Origin: Piscinibacter sp.
GTDB lineage: Bacteria; Pseudomonadota; Gammaproteobacteria; Burkholderiales; Burkholderiaceae_C
Direction: 5' to 3'
NCBI GenBank assembly: GCA_017983795.1
Contig: JAGOAS010000001.1
Location: 248,001-312,000 of the forward strand
Length of the DNA stretch: 64,000 bases
Below the pieces are notes generated by a model that saw only the letters and a list, made by a program, of their open reading frames with translations, ran no database searches and had not been told where the DNA came from. Made by a program: the position numbers and the translations under genes. Below, one piece after another: positions 9,927-18,649 of the stretch (positions within the stretch are counted from its first letter, which is position 1; each line of letters starts with the position of its first letter).

Positions 9927-10496
9927 ATGAGCATCAAGAGCGACAAGTGGATACGGCGCATGGCCGAGCAGCACGGCATGATCGACCCTTTCGAGCCCGG
10001 CCAGGTGCGCCAGGCGCCCGACGGCCACAAGATCGTCAGCTACGGCACCAGCAGCTACGGCTACGACATCCGCTGCGCGCCCGAGTTCAAGGTCTTCACG
10101 AACATCCACTCGACGGTGGTGGATCCGAAGAACTTCGACGAGAAGAGCTTCGTCGACATCGAAGCCGACGTCTGCATCATCCCGCCCAACAGCTTCGCGC
10201 TGGCGCGCACGGTGGAGTATTTCCGCATCCCGCGCAACGTGCTGACCATCTGCCTGGGCAAGAGCACCTACGCGCGCTGCGGCATCATCGTCAACGTCAC
10301 GCCCTTCGAGCCCGAGTGGGAAGGCTACGTGACGCTGGAGTTCAGCAACACCACGCCGCTGCCGGCCAAGATCTACGCCGGCGAAGGCTGCGCGCAGGTG
10401 CTGTTCTTCGAGAGCGACGAGGTCTGCGAGACCAGCTACAAGGATCGCGGCGGCAAATACCAGGGCCAGCGCGGGGTGACGCTGCCCAAGACATAG
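9927..10496 (+). CDS. dcd: dCTP deaminase
   Basis: A 189-residue enzyme that deaminates dCTP to dUTP for thymidylate synthesis. The conserved elements are all present: [49 protein letters not shown] with the substrate-binding Ser-Arg region, [19 protein letters not shown] with the catalytic Glu, and [10 protein letters not shown]. Length and order are typical of the trimeric proteobacterial enzyme. It starts after CTGGAATTCGCAG, a weak SD, and is followed ten bases later by the metallopeptidase gene. Confidence 0.97.
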   Translation: MSIKSDKWIRRMAEQHGMIDPFEPGQVRQAPDGHKIVSYGTSSYGYDIRCAPEFKVFTNIHSTVVDPKNFDEKSFVDIEADVCIIPPNSFALARTVEYFRIPRNVLTICLGKSTYARCGIIVNVTPFEPEWEGYVTLEFSNTTPLPAKIYAGEGCAQVLFFESDEVCETSYKDRGGKYQGQRGVTLPKT

Positions 10497-10506
10497 GGAG
10501 GCGGCC

Positions 10507-11394
10507 ATGAAGTGGGAAGGCGAACGCCAGAGCGACAACGTCGAAGACCGGCGCGATGCCGGTTACTCGGGCGGCGGCGGCTTCCCGATCGGCGGGCGCG
10601 GCATCGGGCTGGGCACCATCGTGATCGCCCTGGTGGGCGGCTGGATCCTCGGCATCAACCCGCTGACGCTGCTGAGCGTGCTCAGCGGTGGGGGTGGCAT
10701 GCCCGACAGCGCCGTCGTGCAGCAGGCGCCGGCGCAGCGCCCGCCGGCCGACGACCGCATGGCGGCCTTCGTCTCCACCGTGCTGGCCGACACCGAAGAC
10801 GTGTGGAAGCAGCAGTTCAGCCAGATGGGCGGCAGCTACCGCGACCCCAAGCTGGTGCTGTTCCGCGGCGCCACGCCGACCGCCTGCGGCACCGGCCAGA
10901 CGGCGATGGGCCCGTTCTACTGCCCGGGCGACCAGAAGGTCTACATCGACCTCTCGTTCTACGACACGCTGCGCTCACAGCTCGGCGCGCCGGGCGATTT
11001 CGCGCAGGCCTACGTGATCGCGCACGAGGTCGGGCACCACGTGCAGAACCTGATGGGCATCACCGACAAGGTCGACCAGGCGCGCCAGCGCATGAGCGAG
11101 GCGCAGGCCAATGCGCTGTCGGTGCGCCTCGAGCTGCAGGCCGACTGTTTCGCCGGCGTGTGGGGCTACCACGCGCAGCAGATGCGCCAGATCCTCGAGC
11201 AGGGCGACATCGAGGAGGCGCTCAACGCCGCCGGTCGCATCGGCGACGACGCGCTGCAGCGCCAGTCCACCGGCACGGTGCGGCCGGAGAGCTTCACGCA
11301 CGGCAGCAGCGCGCAGCGCGTCAACTGGTTCAAGCGCGGCATGCAGTCGGGCGACCTGAAGCAGTGCAATACCTTCGAGACGCGGCAGCTTTGA
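10507..11394 (+). CDS. YpfJ-family neutral zinc metallopeptidase
   Basis: A 295-residue protein with one membrane helix near residues 34-55 ([20 protein letters not shown]), a Pro-rich linker, and a zincin catalytic domain with [12 protein letters not shown] (H173, E174, H177) followed by the family block [15 protein letters not shown] that supplies the third ligand. YpfJ-type proteins are widespread and membrane-anchored with the catalytic domain outside; the substrate is unknown. The start has GGGAGG upstream. It lies in a likely operon with dcd and converges on the small two-TM gene. Confidence 0.93.
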   Translation: MKWEGERQSDNVEDRRDAGYSGGGGFPIGGRGIGLGTIVIALVGGWILGINPLTLLSVLSGGGGMPDSAVVQQAPAQRPPADDRMAAFVSTVLADTEDVWKQQFSQMGGSYRDPKLVLFRGATPTACGTGQTAMGPFYCPGDQKVYIDLSFYDTLRSQLGAPGDFAQAYVIAHEVGHHVQNLMGITDKVDQARQRMSEAQANALSVRLELQADCFAGVWGYHAQQMRQILEQGDIEEALNAAGRIGDDALQRQSTGTVRPESFTHGSSAQRVNWFKRGMQSGDLKQCNTFETRQL

Positions 11395-11405
11395 GCTGAT
11401 CCGGT

Positions 11406-11672
11406 CTAGCGCAGCGCGACGATCCAGTCGCAGCGCAGCCGGCCGCGCCGGTGCAGCCAGGTGCGGCAGGCCACGTAGGCGCCCGGCACGAAGACCAGCG
11501 CTGCCGTGGCCAGCGCCGCCTCGTCCCAGTGCAGCAGCCAAGCGGTCGGTGTGCCGACCCAGCCGATCATCCACAGCGTCACCAGCGTCGACCAGATGTG
11601 GCCCTCCAGCGGGTGGTCGTAGCGGTGGCACAGGTGCCAGTGGCGCAGCTGCTGGAATTGGTCGAGGGTCAT
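11406..11672 (-). CDS. Small two-helix membrane protein
   Basis: An 88-residue protein beginning MTLDQFQQLRHWHLCHRYDH, with two hydrophobic helices (WSTLVTLWMIGWVGTPTAWLL and EAALATAALVFVPGAYVACRTWL) and an Arg-rich C-terminal tail. The start at 11672 is supported by AAGGGG about eight bases upstream. I know no assigned function. It stands alone between the metallopeptidase (convergent) and the lldD terminator. Confidence 0.65.
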   Translation of the reverse strand: MTLDQFQQLRHWHLCHRYDHPLEGHIWSTLVTLWMIGWVGTPTAWLLHWDEAALATAALVFVPGAYVACRTWLHRRGRLRCDWIVALR

Positions 11673-11708
11673 GGCGCATCCCCTTGCGACGGTGATGCGC
11701 CAGTGTAA

Positions 11709-11731
11709 GTTTCGCGTCAGCGACGCGAAAC
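11709..11731 (-). terminator. Perfect stem-loop downstream of lldD
   Basis: GTTTCGCGTC and GACGCGAAAC form perfect 10-bp arms around a three-base loop, 12 bp beyond the lldD stop codon. No long T-run follows, so termination is inferred from stem strength and position. Confidence 0.75.
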
Positions 11732-11743
11732 CCCCAAGTTGCT

Positions 11744-12889
11744 TCAGAAGCTGCCGGGCAGCAGGATCGAGCGGTCGACGTTGCGCAGCTGGGTGTGGCC
11801 GGTGAAGGCCATGGTCAGGTCGAGCTCGCGGTGGATGATCTCCAGCACCTTGTCGACGCCGGCCTCGCCCATCGCGCCCAGGCCGTAGAGGAAGGCGCGG
11901 CCGATGTAGGTGCCGCGCGCGCCCAGCGCCCAGGCCTTGAGCACGTCTTGCCCGGAGCGGATGCCGCCGTCCATGTGCACCTCGATCTTGGAGCCCACCG
12001 CCTCGGCGATCGCCGGCAGCGCGCGGATGCTCGATTCGGCGCCGTCGAGCTGGCGGCCGCCGTGGTTGCTGACGATCAGCGCGTCGGCGCCGGAATCGAC
12101 GGCGAGCTTGGCGTCCTCGATGTCCTGGATGCCCTTGAGGATCAGCTTGCCGCCCCAGCGTTTCTTGATCCATTCGACGTCGCCCCAGTTCAGGCGCGGG
12201 TCGAACTGCTGCGCCGTCCAGGCGCCCAGGTTGGCCATGTCGGTCACACCCTTGACGTGGCCGACGATGTTGCCGAACTGGCGCCGCTTGGTGCCCAGCA
12301 TGCCCAGGCACCAGCGCGGCTTGGTGAGTAGGTTCAGCATGGTCGAGAGCGTCGGCTTGGGCGGCGCCGACAGGCCGTTCTTCAGGTCCTTGTGGCGCTG
12401 GCCGAGGATCTGCAGGTCCAGCGTCAGCACCAGCGCGCCGCAGTTGGCAGCCTTGGCGCGGTCGATCAGGCGCTCGATGAAATCGCGGTCGCGCATCACG
12501 TAAAGCTGGAACCAGAACGGCGCCTTGGTGTGGGCGGCGATGTCCTCGATCGAGCAGATGCTCATGGTCGAGAGCGTGAAGGGGATGCCGAAGCGCTCGG
12601 CCGACCTGGCCGCGAGGATCTCGCCGTCGGCGTGCTGCATGCCGGTCAGGCCGGTGGGGGCGATGGCCACCGGCATCTTCACGTCGACGCCGACCATGGT
12701 CGTCGCCGTCGAGCGGTTTTCCATGTTCACCGCCACGCGCTGGCGCAGCTTGATCTTCTGGAAGTCGCTCTCGTTGGCGCGGTAGGTGCTCTCCGTCCAC
12801 GAGCCGGAATCGGCGTAGTCGTAGAACATGCGCGGCACGCGCTTCTTGGCCAGCACGCGCAGGTCTTCGACGGTGGTGATCACGCTCAC
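11744..12889 (-). CDS. lldD: L-lactate dehydrogenase (FMN-dependent alpha-hydroxyacid dehydrogenase)
   Basis: A 381-residue TIM-barrel flavoprotein oxidising L-lactate to pyruvate. It contains the N-terminal FYDYADSGS motif, the FMN-binding APTGLTGMQHADGE block, WFQLYVMRDR, the active-site LKGIQ lysine (K252), the catalytic SNHGGRQLDG (H276, R279), and DGGIRSGQDVLKAWALGA. Length and motifs match LldD-type enzymes, which pass electrons to the quinone pool; other 2-hydroxyacid substrates cannot be excluded. The stop is followed by a strong stem-loop. The gene lies 66 bp downstream of a LysR regulator on the same strand. Confidence 0.93.
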   Translation of the reverse strand: MSVITTVEDLRVLAKKRVPRMFYDYADSGSWTESTYRANESDFQKIKLRQRVAVNMENRSTATTMVGVDVKMPVAIAPTGLTGMQHADGEILAARSAERFGIPFTLSTMSICSIEDIAAHTKAPFWFQLYVMRDRDFIERLIDRAKAANCGALVLTLDLQILGQRHKDLKNGLSAPPKPTLSTMLNLLTKPRWCLGMLGTKRRQFGNIVGHVKGVTDMANLGAWTAQQFDPRLNWGDVEWIKKRWGGKLILKGIQDIEDAKLAVDSGADALIVSNHGGRQLDGAESSIRALPAIAEAVGSKIEVHMDGGIRSGQDVLKAWALGARGTYIGRAFLYGLGAMGEAGVDKVLEIIHRELDLTMAFTGHTQLRNVDRSILLPGSF

Positions 12890-12955
12890 GGCTTGTCTCC
12901 TGTTTTGATTGGCGGCGATGCTAGCGGCGCGCCTGCCGGCGGCGCGGAAAGATTT

Positions 12956-13906
12956 TCAGGTCGCAGGCGAAAGGAGCGATGCCGCGGCCCGGGTGGCCTC
13001 GTCGCACTCGGCGCGCAACCAGGCGGCGAAGCCGGCGGCCGGCTCCTGTGCCGCATGCGGCAGCAGGTAGTAGCGCCAGGCCGGTGCCGCGCCGAGGCCG
13101 AACAGCGGCCGCAGCGCGCCGCTGGCCAGCCAGTGGCGCGCCAGGCTGGGCCGCGCCAGCGCGATGCCCTGGCCGCTGACGGCAGCTTCCAGCGCCAGGC
13201 CCAGATCGACCAGCCGCGTGCCCTGCGCCGGCTCGGGCCAGGCCAGGCCGGCGGCGGCAAACCACGGCGCCCAGGGCTCCAGCGGCGTGCGCAGCAGCGG
13301 CGCGTTGCGCAACTCGGCCGGCTTGCGCAGCGGGCCGAGGCGCTGCAGCAGCGAAGGTGCGGCCATGGGTACGACCTGTTCGTCGAGCAGCGGCACGCCG
13401 CCATGCGCGGCCGGGTCGCCGTGGCGCACCTCGACATCGGCCTCGGTGGCGCCGGCATCGAGGTAGGGGATGGAGAGCACGATCTCCAGCTCGACCTCGG
13501 GATGCGCCGCGGTGTAGCGCTCCAACGCCGGCACGAGGATCTGCCGCGCGAAGGTGGGCGGCGCGCTGACGCGCAGCTTCTCGAGGCGCTGCGCCGTGCG
13601 CCGGTGCAGCGGCACGGCCGCCAGCAGCCCGAGCGCCGCGCCCACCTGGGCGAGGTATTCCTTGCCGGTGGCGGTGAGTGCCAGGGCCTTGGGCCCGCGG
13701 GTGAACAGCGGCGTGCCGAGCAGCTCTTCCAGCGCGGCGATGCGCTTGCCCACCGCGCTGGCGGTGACGGCCAGTTCGTCGGCGGCGCGCTCGAAGCTGC
13801 CCAGGCGCGCTGCTGCCTCGAAGGCGCGCAGGCCGTCGATGGAGGGGAAGCGGACGTCGGGAGAAGCGGCCACGAGCGTGATTGTCGCCAAGGCCGGGGC
13901 CTGCAT
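12956..13906 (-). CDS. LysR-family transcriptional regulator (GcvA-like)
   Basis: A 316-residue LTTR. The winged HTH is FPSIDGLRAFEAAARLGSFE...AVGKRIAALEELLGTPLFTRG in residues about 20-75, followed by the effector domain. The first ATG (13906) overlaps the stop of the dinB C-terminal part (TGATG), so in the ancestral arrangement this gene was translationally coupled to dinB; a later start a few residues in is possible. It precedes lldD on the same strand and may regulate it (inference). Because the 38-kb island interrupts dinB, the original upstream promoter is now about 38 kb away. Confidence 0.9.
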   Translation of the reverse strand: MQAPALATITLVAASPDVRFPSIDGLRAFEAAARLGSFERAADELAVTASAVGKRIAALEELLGTPLFTRGPKALALTATGKEYLAQVGAALGLLAAVPLHRRTAQRLEKLRVSAPPTFARQILVPALERYTAAHPEVELEIVLSIPYLDAGATEADVEVRHGDPAAHGGVPLLDEQVVPMAAPSLLQRLGPLRKPAELRNAPLLRTPLEPWAPWFAAAGLAWPEPAQGTRLVDLGLALEAAVSGQGIALARPSLARHWLASGALRPLFGLGAAPAWRYYLLPHAAQEPAAGFAAWLRAECDEATRAAASLLSPAT

Positions 13907-14753
13907 CAGCCTGGATCACCCGCTGCCGCGGCGAACAGCGGCAACTCGTAGAGCGCGGCCGGCTCCTCGGCCTGCGCCGGCGCCTCGGCGGCCGGCGCGG
14001 CGGGGGCGAGCAGATCGCTCAGGCGCGCCAGCGCGCCGGCGCGCACGCCGAGCAGGCGCAGCCGCCGGCTCAGGTCGACGCGCTTGAGGCATTCACCGGC
14101 GGCGCGCCGGATGGTGCGCGCGTCCATGGTGTGCGAGGGCAGGGTGAGGTCGCGCGTGACCGACTTGAAATCGTCGAAGCGCAGCTTGATGCCGATGGTC
14201 TTGCTGGCGTAGCCCTTGCGCGCCAGGTCGCCGGCGAGCTCGACGCACAGCTCGGTGAAGATGGCCGAGAGCGTGGCGCGGTCGCGCACGGCGTGCAGGT
14301 CGCGCTCGAAGGTGGTCTCGCGGCTGATCGAGACCGGCTCGCTGTGCGTCACCACCTCGCGCTGGTCGCGGCCGTGCGCGACGTCGTGCAGCCAGCGCCC
14401 GTAGTTGGCGCCGAAGTGCTGCACCAGGTGCGCCGGGTCGGCGGCGGCGATGTCGCCCACCGTGTGCAGGCCGAGCCCGGCCAGCTTCTCGCTCGCCTTC
14501 GGTCCGATGCCGTTGACCTTGCGCGCCGCCAGCGGCCAGATGCGCGCCGGGATGTCCTCGAAGCGCAGCAGGGTCAGGCCGTCGGGCTTGTCGAGTTCCG
14601 AGGCCAGCTTGGACAGCAGCTTGTTGGGCGTGATGCCGACCGAGCAGGACAGGCCCGTCGCCTCGCGCACCGCCTGCTTGAGCCGCGCGCCGATGGCGCG
14701 GCCGCCATCGTCCAGCGCACCGGGGATCTCGGTGAGGTCGATGTAGATCTCGT
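13906..14753 (-). pseudogene. dinB: dinB C-terminal part (DNA polymerase IV), severed by the island
   Basis: This is the 3' part of a Y-family polymerase gene. The frame enters from the island end and becomes homologous at YIDLTEIPG. It includes GLSCSVGITPNKLLSKLASELDKPDG, the HhH block KVNGIGPKASEKLAGLG, and the little-finger block REVVTHSEPVSISRETTFERDLHA, and ends with a clamp-binding-like ELPLF near the C-terminus. The catalytic N-terminal part is at 53062-53457. Joined at the shared GATCTCGT, the two give an uninterrupted G-I-D-E-I-Y-I-D-L. This fragment has no palm acidic residues and should be non-functional. Confidence 0.92.
14746..14753. repeat. Left attachment repeat of the island (GATCTCGT)
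   Basis: An 8-bp direct repeat shared with 53062-53069. On one side it continues into chromosomal dinB, on the other into ATGGTGAATGAG, the left island end. The right copy is flanked on its island side by ACCATCT, so the ends carry inverted ATGGT/ACCAT. Joined as a circle they would form ACCATCT-GATCTCGT-ATGGT, a typical core with inverted arms for a tyrosine recombinase. Confidence 0.75.
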
Positions 14754-15067
14754 ATGGTGAATGAGACAGTCTCAAGATAACTGTATGTGTGGCTGTAACT
14801 TGTTGATTTGAAATATTATTCTTGAATGTCTTGCCGAACTTTTAGGGCATACACCGGACGAAACGTCGTCCAAATGGGGCTAGAGCCTTGTCTCTGGCCA
14901 TTTATGCGACATTCTGGGTTCTGAGTCTTGAGTCGGGCTCGGTGGAGCACAGTGTCGCTTGTGCACCTAGCGCGCAATCGCCGATCCTCTTCGCGTGCTC
15001 GGCCACACGTGTTGCCTTCATGAACACGATGGGCCGGTTAGCTAACTTGATATAGACAGGCTGTTCG
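14754..15067. other. Non-coding left end of the island
   Basis: About 310 bp between the left attachment core and the island dinB stop. The first 90 bases are strikingly AT-rich for this genome (around ACTTGTTGATTTGAAATATT). A perfect 11-bp palindrome GAGACAGTCTC lies at 14763-14773 and could be a recombinase or host-factor site. A short minus-strand frame (14902-15135) overlaps the end of the island dinB but has no convincing start or family. I see no gene. Confidence 0.5.
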
Positions 15068-16216
15068 TCAGTCGAGATCGAGGGGCATTTGTTCTGGCGG
15101 CTCGGCTCTGAGTGCATCGGCGCGCTCGAGCGCACTCGCTCGAACGCCGAGTAGTCGAATGGTTCTAGTCAAATCCACCCTCAGCAAGCATTTGCCTGCG
15201 GCACGGCGCAATGCGGCTGCGTCCGATATTGGCTTGGGGAGCGTGAGGTCACGAGTGACGGTCTTGAAGTCGTCGAAGCGAAGCTTGATCCCGATCGTCC
15301 GCCCAACGTACCCCTTTCGCTGCAGGTCGGCGGCAACTTGCTCACAAAGACGGGTAAAGACTTGGCCGAGCTCATCGCGGTCGCGTCTCGCGTGCAGGTT
15401 TCTGTCAAATGTGGTCTCGCGGCTCATCGACACGGGCTCACTGTGCGTCACGACCTCGCGTTCATCGAGGCCGTGCGAGGCTCGGAACAACCAATGCCCG
15501 TAGCTCCGACCGAAGTTCTCCACTAGCCACGCTTCATTGCGTTCGGCGATTTCGCCTATTGTCGTGATTCCTAGCGAAGCCAGCTTTTCACTTGCCTTGG
15601 GGCCGATGCCGTTGATGCGACGCGCGGGCATTGGCCAGATCCTGGAGGGCAGGTCGTCCATCGTGATCGTTGTGATTCCGTTCGGCTTCTGCATGTCCGA
15701 ACACAGCTTGGCGAGGAGCTTGTTAGGAGCAAGTCCAACGGAGCAAGTCAAGCCGGTGGCATCAAACACCGCGGCCCTGAGCTTGCAAGCAATGTCCTTC
15801 GAGCCTGCGTCCAACGACGTGACATCAGCGTAGACCTCGTCGATGCCGATATCCTCGACGACCGGGCTTACCGAACGCACAGCGTCCTTGAAGAGACGTG
15901 AGAACTTTCGATACAGCTCGAAGTTGACTGGCAACAGCACTGCGTCCGGAGCCAGCCGGGCGGCCTTCATCGCAGGCATGCCCGAATGAACGCCCAGCGC
16001 TCGAGCCTCATAGGTCGCAGTTGTCAGCACACCTCGGCCGACATACTCCCGAAGTCGCGAGAACTCCCGTGTTCCGTCCTGGCCGAGGCGCGGTGTATGC
16101 GCGCGGTGACCAGCTACGACCATGGGTTGCCCTCGCAGCTCCGGGTACTGCGACAACTCGCAGGACGCAAAGAAGGCGTCCATGTCGATATGTGCGATGC
16201 GCCGTTCGTTTGCCAC
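15068..16216 (-). CDS. dinB: Island-borne intact DNA polymerase IV (second dinB)
   Basis: A complete 382-residue Y-family polymerase. The palm begins RRIAHIDMDAFFASCE, includes the catalytic GIDEVYADVTSLD with Asp-Glu, CSVGLAPNKLLAKLCSDMQKPN, the HhH block RINGIGPKASEKLASLG, and the little finger EREVVTHSEPVSMSRETTFD; it ends QMPLDLD, a plausible beta-clamp-binding tail. It is clearly homologous to, but diverged from, the interrupted chromosomal copy, with a less extreme G+C bias. I prefer GTG 16216, which places the start about as far from HIDMDAF as in the chromosomal gene; a TTG at 16240 would add eight residues. It is the first gene inside the island and reads toward the broken copy and lysR. 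Confidence 0.93.
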   Translation of the reverse strand: MANERRIAHIDMDAFFASCELSQYPELRGQPMVVAGHRAHTPRLGQDGTREFSRLREYVGRGVLTTATYEARALGVHSGMPAMKAARLAPDAVLLPVNFELYRKFSRLFKDAVRSVSPVVEDIGIDEVYADVTSLDAGSKDIACKLRAAVFDATGLTCSVGLAPNKLLAKLCSDMQKPNGITTITMDDLPSRIWPMPARRINGIGPKASEKLASLGITTIGEIAERNEAWLVENFGRSYGHWLFRASHGLDEREVVTHSEPVSMSRETTFDRNLHARRDRDELGQVFTRLCEQVAADLQRKGYVGRTIGIKLRFDDFKTVTRDLTLPKPISDAAALRRAAGKCLLRVDLTRTIRLLGVRASALERADALRAEPPEQMPLDLD

Positions 16217-16300
16217 AGTCTCTCGGCCCTCGTCCGCCAAATATTACTCGGCCGTCCGCCTTCCTCCGCTGCGCCACAAGATCGGCTTCAGAGGTAGCCT

Positions 16301-16558
16301 TCAGTGGCGGCGAGAGGCGAGGTCGACGTACCTTGCCATCGGCGCTCTCATGTTGAGCAACTCGAAGTTGTCTCCGAAGCCGTTTGTGCCGTGGTGCAAC
16401 ACGAACGCATGCTCTCGAAGGAGTTGTGCTGCCGCCAGGCATCCTCTGCGCTCTGGAAGCTTGACTGCGACAGTCTTGAGGCGTTCCCACTGATCGAGCC
16501 GCCCCAATGCAGCAGTTGCACTCGACGCCCCACTGGCGCGTTGGTCTACTGGCGGCAT
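16301..16558 (-). CDS. Small hypothetical protein upstream of the island dinB
   Basis: An 85-residue frame starting MPPVDQRASG; its second half (DQWERLKTVAVKLPERRG, then LREHAFVLHHGTNGFGDNFELL) has protein-like composition and G/C-rich third positions, so that part is probably real. It ends about 85 bp before the island dinB start on the same strand. The N-terminus is uncertain because the frame stays open farther upstream and because a plus-strand ORF starts at the same place. No family recognised. It may be a truncated remnant. Confidence 0.4.
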   Translation of the reverse strand: MPPVDQRASGASSATAALGRLDQWERLKTVAVKLPERRGCLAAAQLLREHAFVLHHGTNGFGDNFELLNMRAPMARYVDLASRRH

Positions 16559-16832
16559 GGCGGCGAGAACCCCGACTTCAGTCCTGATCCTGATCGGCCG
16601 CCGCAATCGCTTGGAGGGCGAGCTCCGGGAGCTTGCGGCCCTGAAGCGGGCGGCATCGGACCTGCACCGGCACGTCAAGAGCGAGCTGAAGGCGTTCTCT
16701 GCCGCCCTGGACGAGCGCGCGGGCCAGTTCGACGAAGCACGCATCCGAACCAGCCACTCGCTACGGTCATTTGACGTGTTCCTTGCGCTCGTTGCGGCAG
16801 GTTGCCGCTGGACAATCTCTCAGCGATACTGA
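16557..16832 (+). CDS. Small hypothetical protein, helical
   Basis: A 91-residue frame whose first about 60 residues (RNRLEGELRELAALKRAASD, then KSELKAFSAALDERAG) are predicted helical or coiled and have strong G/C third-position bias; the last about 25 residues look less constrained. It overlaps the start of the opposite-strand hypothetical by two bases. No SD is obvious and no family is recognised. It could be a decayed fragment. Confidence 0.35.
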   Translation: MAARTPTSVLILIGRRNRLEGELRELAALKRAASDLHRHVKSELKAFSAALDERAGQFDEARIRTSHSLRSFDVFLALVAAGCRWTISQRY

Positions 16833-16955
16833 ACCGACTCGGGTACATCCTCAGCGCTGAACTCGGTCGGGCAGTAGCATTCTTTGGGGAATGAGCGTGC
16901 TGCATGTTCCGTGGCTTGAATCACAAAGTCTGTATATCGATCGGCTGAACTAGCG

Positions 16956-18563
16956 ATGAAGAACCTGCAACTTGCGGCCCGCATCTCATCAAGAGCGGCT
17001 TGTGTGGCGATTCTCTTGGTGGCTGCAGCGTGCGGCGGTGGCAAGAGCGAACAGACTCCGTCCACTTCTGAGTCAGACACATCCTCGCCAATCAAAGACA
17101 CCCTAGTCCGTAGCAACGTATACGACGGCAACAGGGGGCCTGACACCGAATGCCTGACGACCACCTTCACATGGCCGTCGTCGCTAGGCGCGTCGCTGGT
17201 TTCTCAGGCATTCACGGAAGTCACAGATGTTGTCGGCGTGGTGGGACGTTTCCATACTGGAGTGGACATTGCTTCGGCAGGCTCGCCTCAGCAAGCCGTG
17301 GCAATTACCCAGGGACGAGTGGTAGGCATCTTTGACAGCAGTAAGAACACCATCCAAGACGCGATATTGATTGCTGAAGCCAGTCCTACCGGCAACTCAC
17401 GCTTGGATGGCGTTGTCCTTCTCAAGCACACGGGCGTGGATCAGGGTGTCTACTGGTCCATGTATGGGCACCTGGATCCCGAATCTACAGTGCCTTTCAA
17501 GCTCGGAGACTGCATACCGGCCGGCACCGCATTTGGCGGCACTCTCGCCTCCCAGAGTCACCACCTGCATGTCGAAGTCAAGACCTTGCCGGTTGAAACA
17601 AATCCCGTCCAAGCGGCCAACTCATGTGGAGCGAGCGCCAAGTGTTGGGGCTACACCTCGCTGAAGCCCGCGTTGTTGGGCTACCTCGATCCCGTATCAC
17701 TGATCTTTGGAGCGACACGCCAGATCGTGCCCAAGAACTTTCTCGCGTCGGGTGCGTTCAACTTTCGAGCCTCCCCAGTAAGGAACGAATACCAGCGAGG
17801 AGAGAGAATCTTTGGCGAGTCAGCCGCCAATGTGTCCTACCGAGTGGTGGAGATCGCGCCAACGCCCAATGTTGGGATATGTGGCAAAGACTGGTATCGG
17901 GTGCAGCAAGTAGAGGCTCCCGATTGCTACACGGGAGATCAGTGCTTTCAACACGATCCCGCAAGCAAATTGGCTTCTTCTTTCCCCGGCAACCGGGCAG
18001 AGAGTATTGAGTCCGCATGGGTGTGCGGAGAGGCAGGAGTCTTCGATCCCGCAAGCACCGTTGTGTTCCAGCGCAGTGGTGCAGATGAAGTCTTGGCGTT
18101 CTCCGCTAACCTGATTTCCGGGAACGACTTCTACGTCTACTACTTCATGGGATACGACGTGCTTCAGAATCCACCAACCAATGCCCGCTTTTGGACTGCG
18201 ACGCGCCGGATTGACACGGTTCGACTCCGTATTGTCGGCGGGCCAGCCCAATGCAGTGATCTGGAGGCGGGGCTGGTCAACAGTGCTGGGCAAACTTCAG
18301 CGAGGTTGTTCCCGACGACTTCAGATGGAGAGTTCTGCAACTTCTCCGTTGACTCACAGACGAGTGGTGTCGGTTCATACGTCGAAGTAGGCGAGGAGAT
18401 CGCTGCCATCTACTTGAGTCCCGACAAGGTGAACATCGGCGCGTTTTCGCTCGCCGGCTCAAGCTCGAACCAAGGCAAGAGCGTGAATGGCTTTAACACG
18501 CAGGACCGCAATGGTGGCTTTGCCTTTCAGTTCTGCGCGGGCCCTTGTGATTCGAGGTTCTGA
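16956..18563 (+). CDS. M23-family (LytM) peptidase lipoprotein with large C-terminal extension
   Basis: A 535-residue protein. The signal ends in a lipobox (LVAAAC, C26), followed by a Ser/Thr linker. The M23 fold spans about residues 65-245, with the complete zinc site HTGVD (H100, D104) and HHLHVE (H203 catalytic, H205 ligand) plus YGHLD. The roughly 290-residue C-terminal region has many cysteines and no family I recognise. LytM domains cleave peptidoglycan cross-links or activate amidases; with all ligands intact, activity is likely. It lies alone on the plus strand near the island left end. The start ATG 16956 has only a weak SD. Possible roles are cell-wall remodelling or a secreted antibacterial effector; no immunity gene is visible beside it. 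Confidence 0.8.
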   Translation: MKNLQLAARISSRAACVAILLVAAACGGGKSEQTPSTSESDTSSPIKDTLVRSNVYDGNRGPDTECLTTTFTWPSSLGASLVSQAFTEVTDVVGVVGRFHTGVDIASAGSPQQAVAITQGRVVGIFDSSKNTIQDAILIAEASPTGNSRLDGVVLLKHTGVDQGVYWSMYGHLDPESTVPFKLGDCIPAGTAFGGTLASQSHHLHVEVKTLPVETNPVQAANSCGASAKCWGYTSLKPALLGYLDPVSLIFGATRQIVPKNFLASGAFNFRASPVRNEYQRGERIFGESAANVSYRVVEIAPTPNVGICGKDWYRVQQVEAPDCYTGDQCFQHDPASKLASSFPGNRAESIESAWVCGEAGVFDPASTVVFQRSGADEVLAFSANLISGNDFYVYYFMGYDVLQNPPTNARFWTATRRIDTVRLRIVGGPAQCSDLEAGLVNSAGQTSARLFPTTSDGEFCNFSVDSQTSGVGSYVEVGEEIAAIYLSPDKVNIGAFSLAGSSSNQGKSVNGFNTQDRNGGFAFQFCAGPCDSRF

Positions 18564-18649
18564 ACTGGCCAGAGTCCATCCGGGAGGCTCTTGAAGCCGC
18601 CTTATTCTGAACTGAATCGTCGTTCCTCCCTTGGTATGAAGCTGCGGCG

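Noticed and set aside
14902-15135. 77-residue minus-strand frame at the island left end
   Set aside because: Its start lies inside the island dinB and the sequence has no recognised family; the internal Met gives only about 39 residues.
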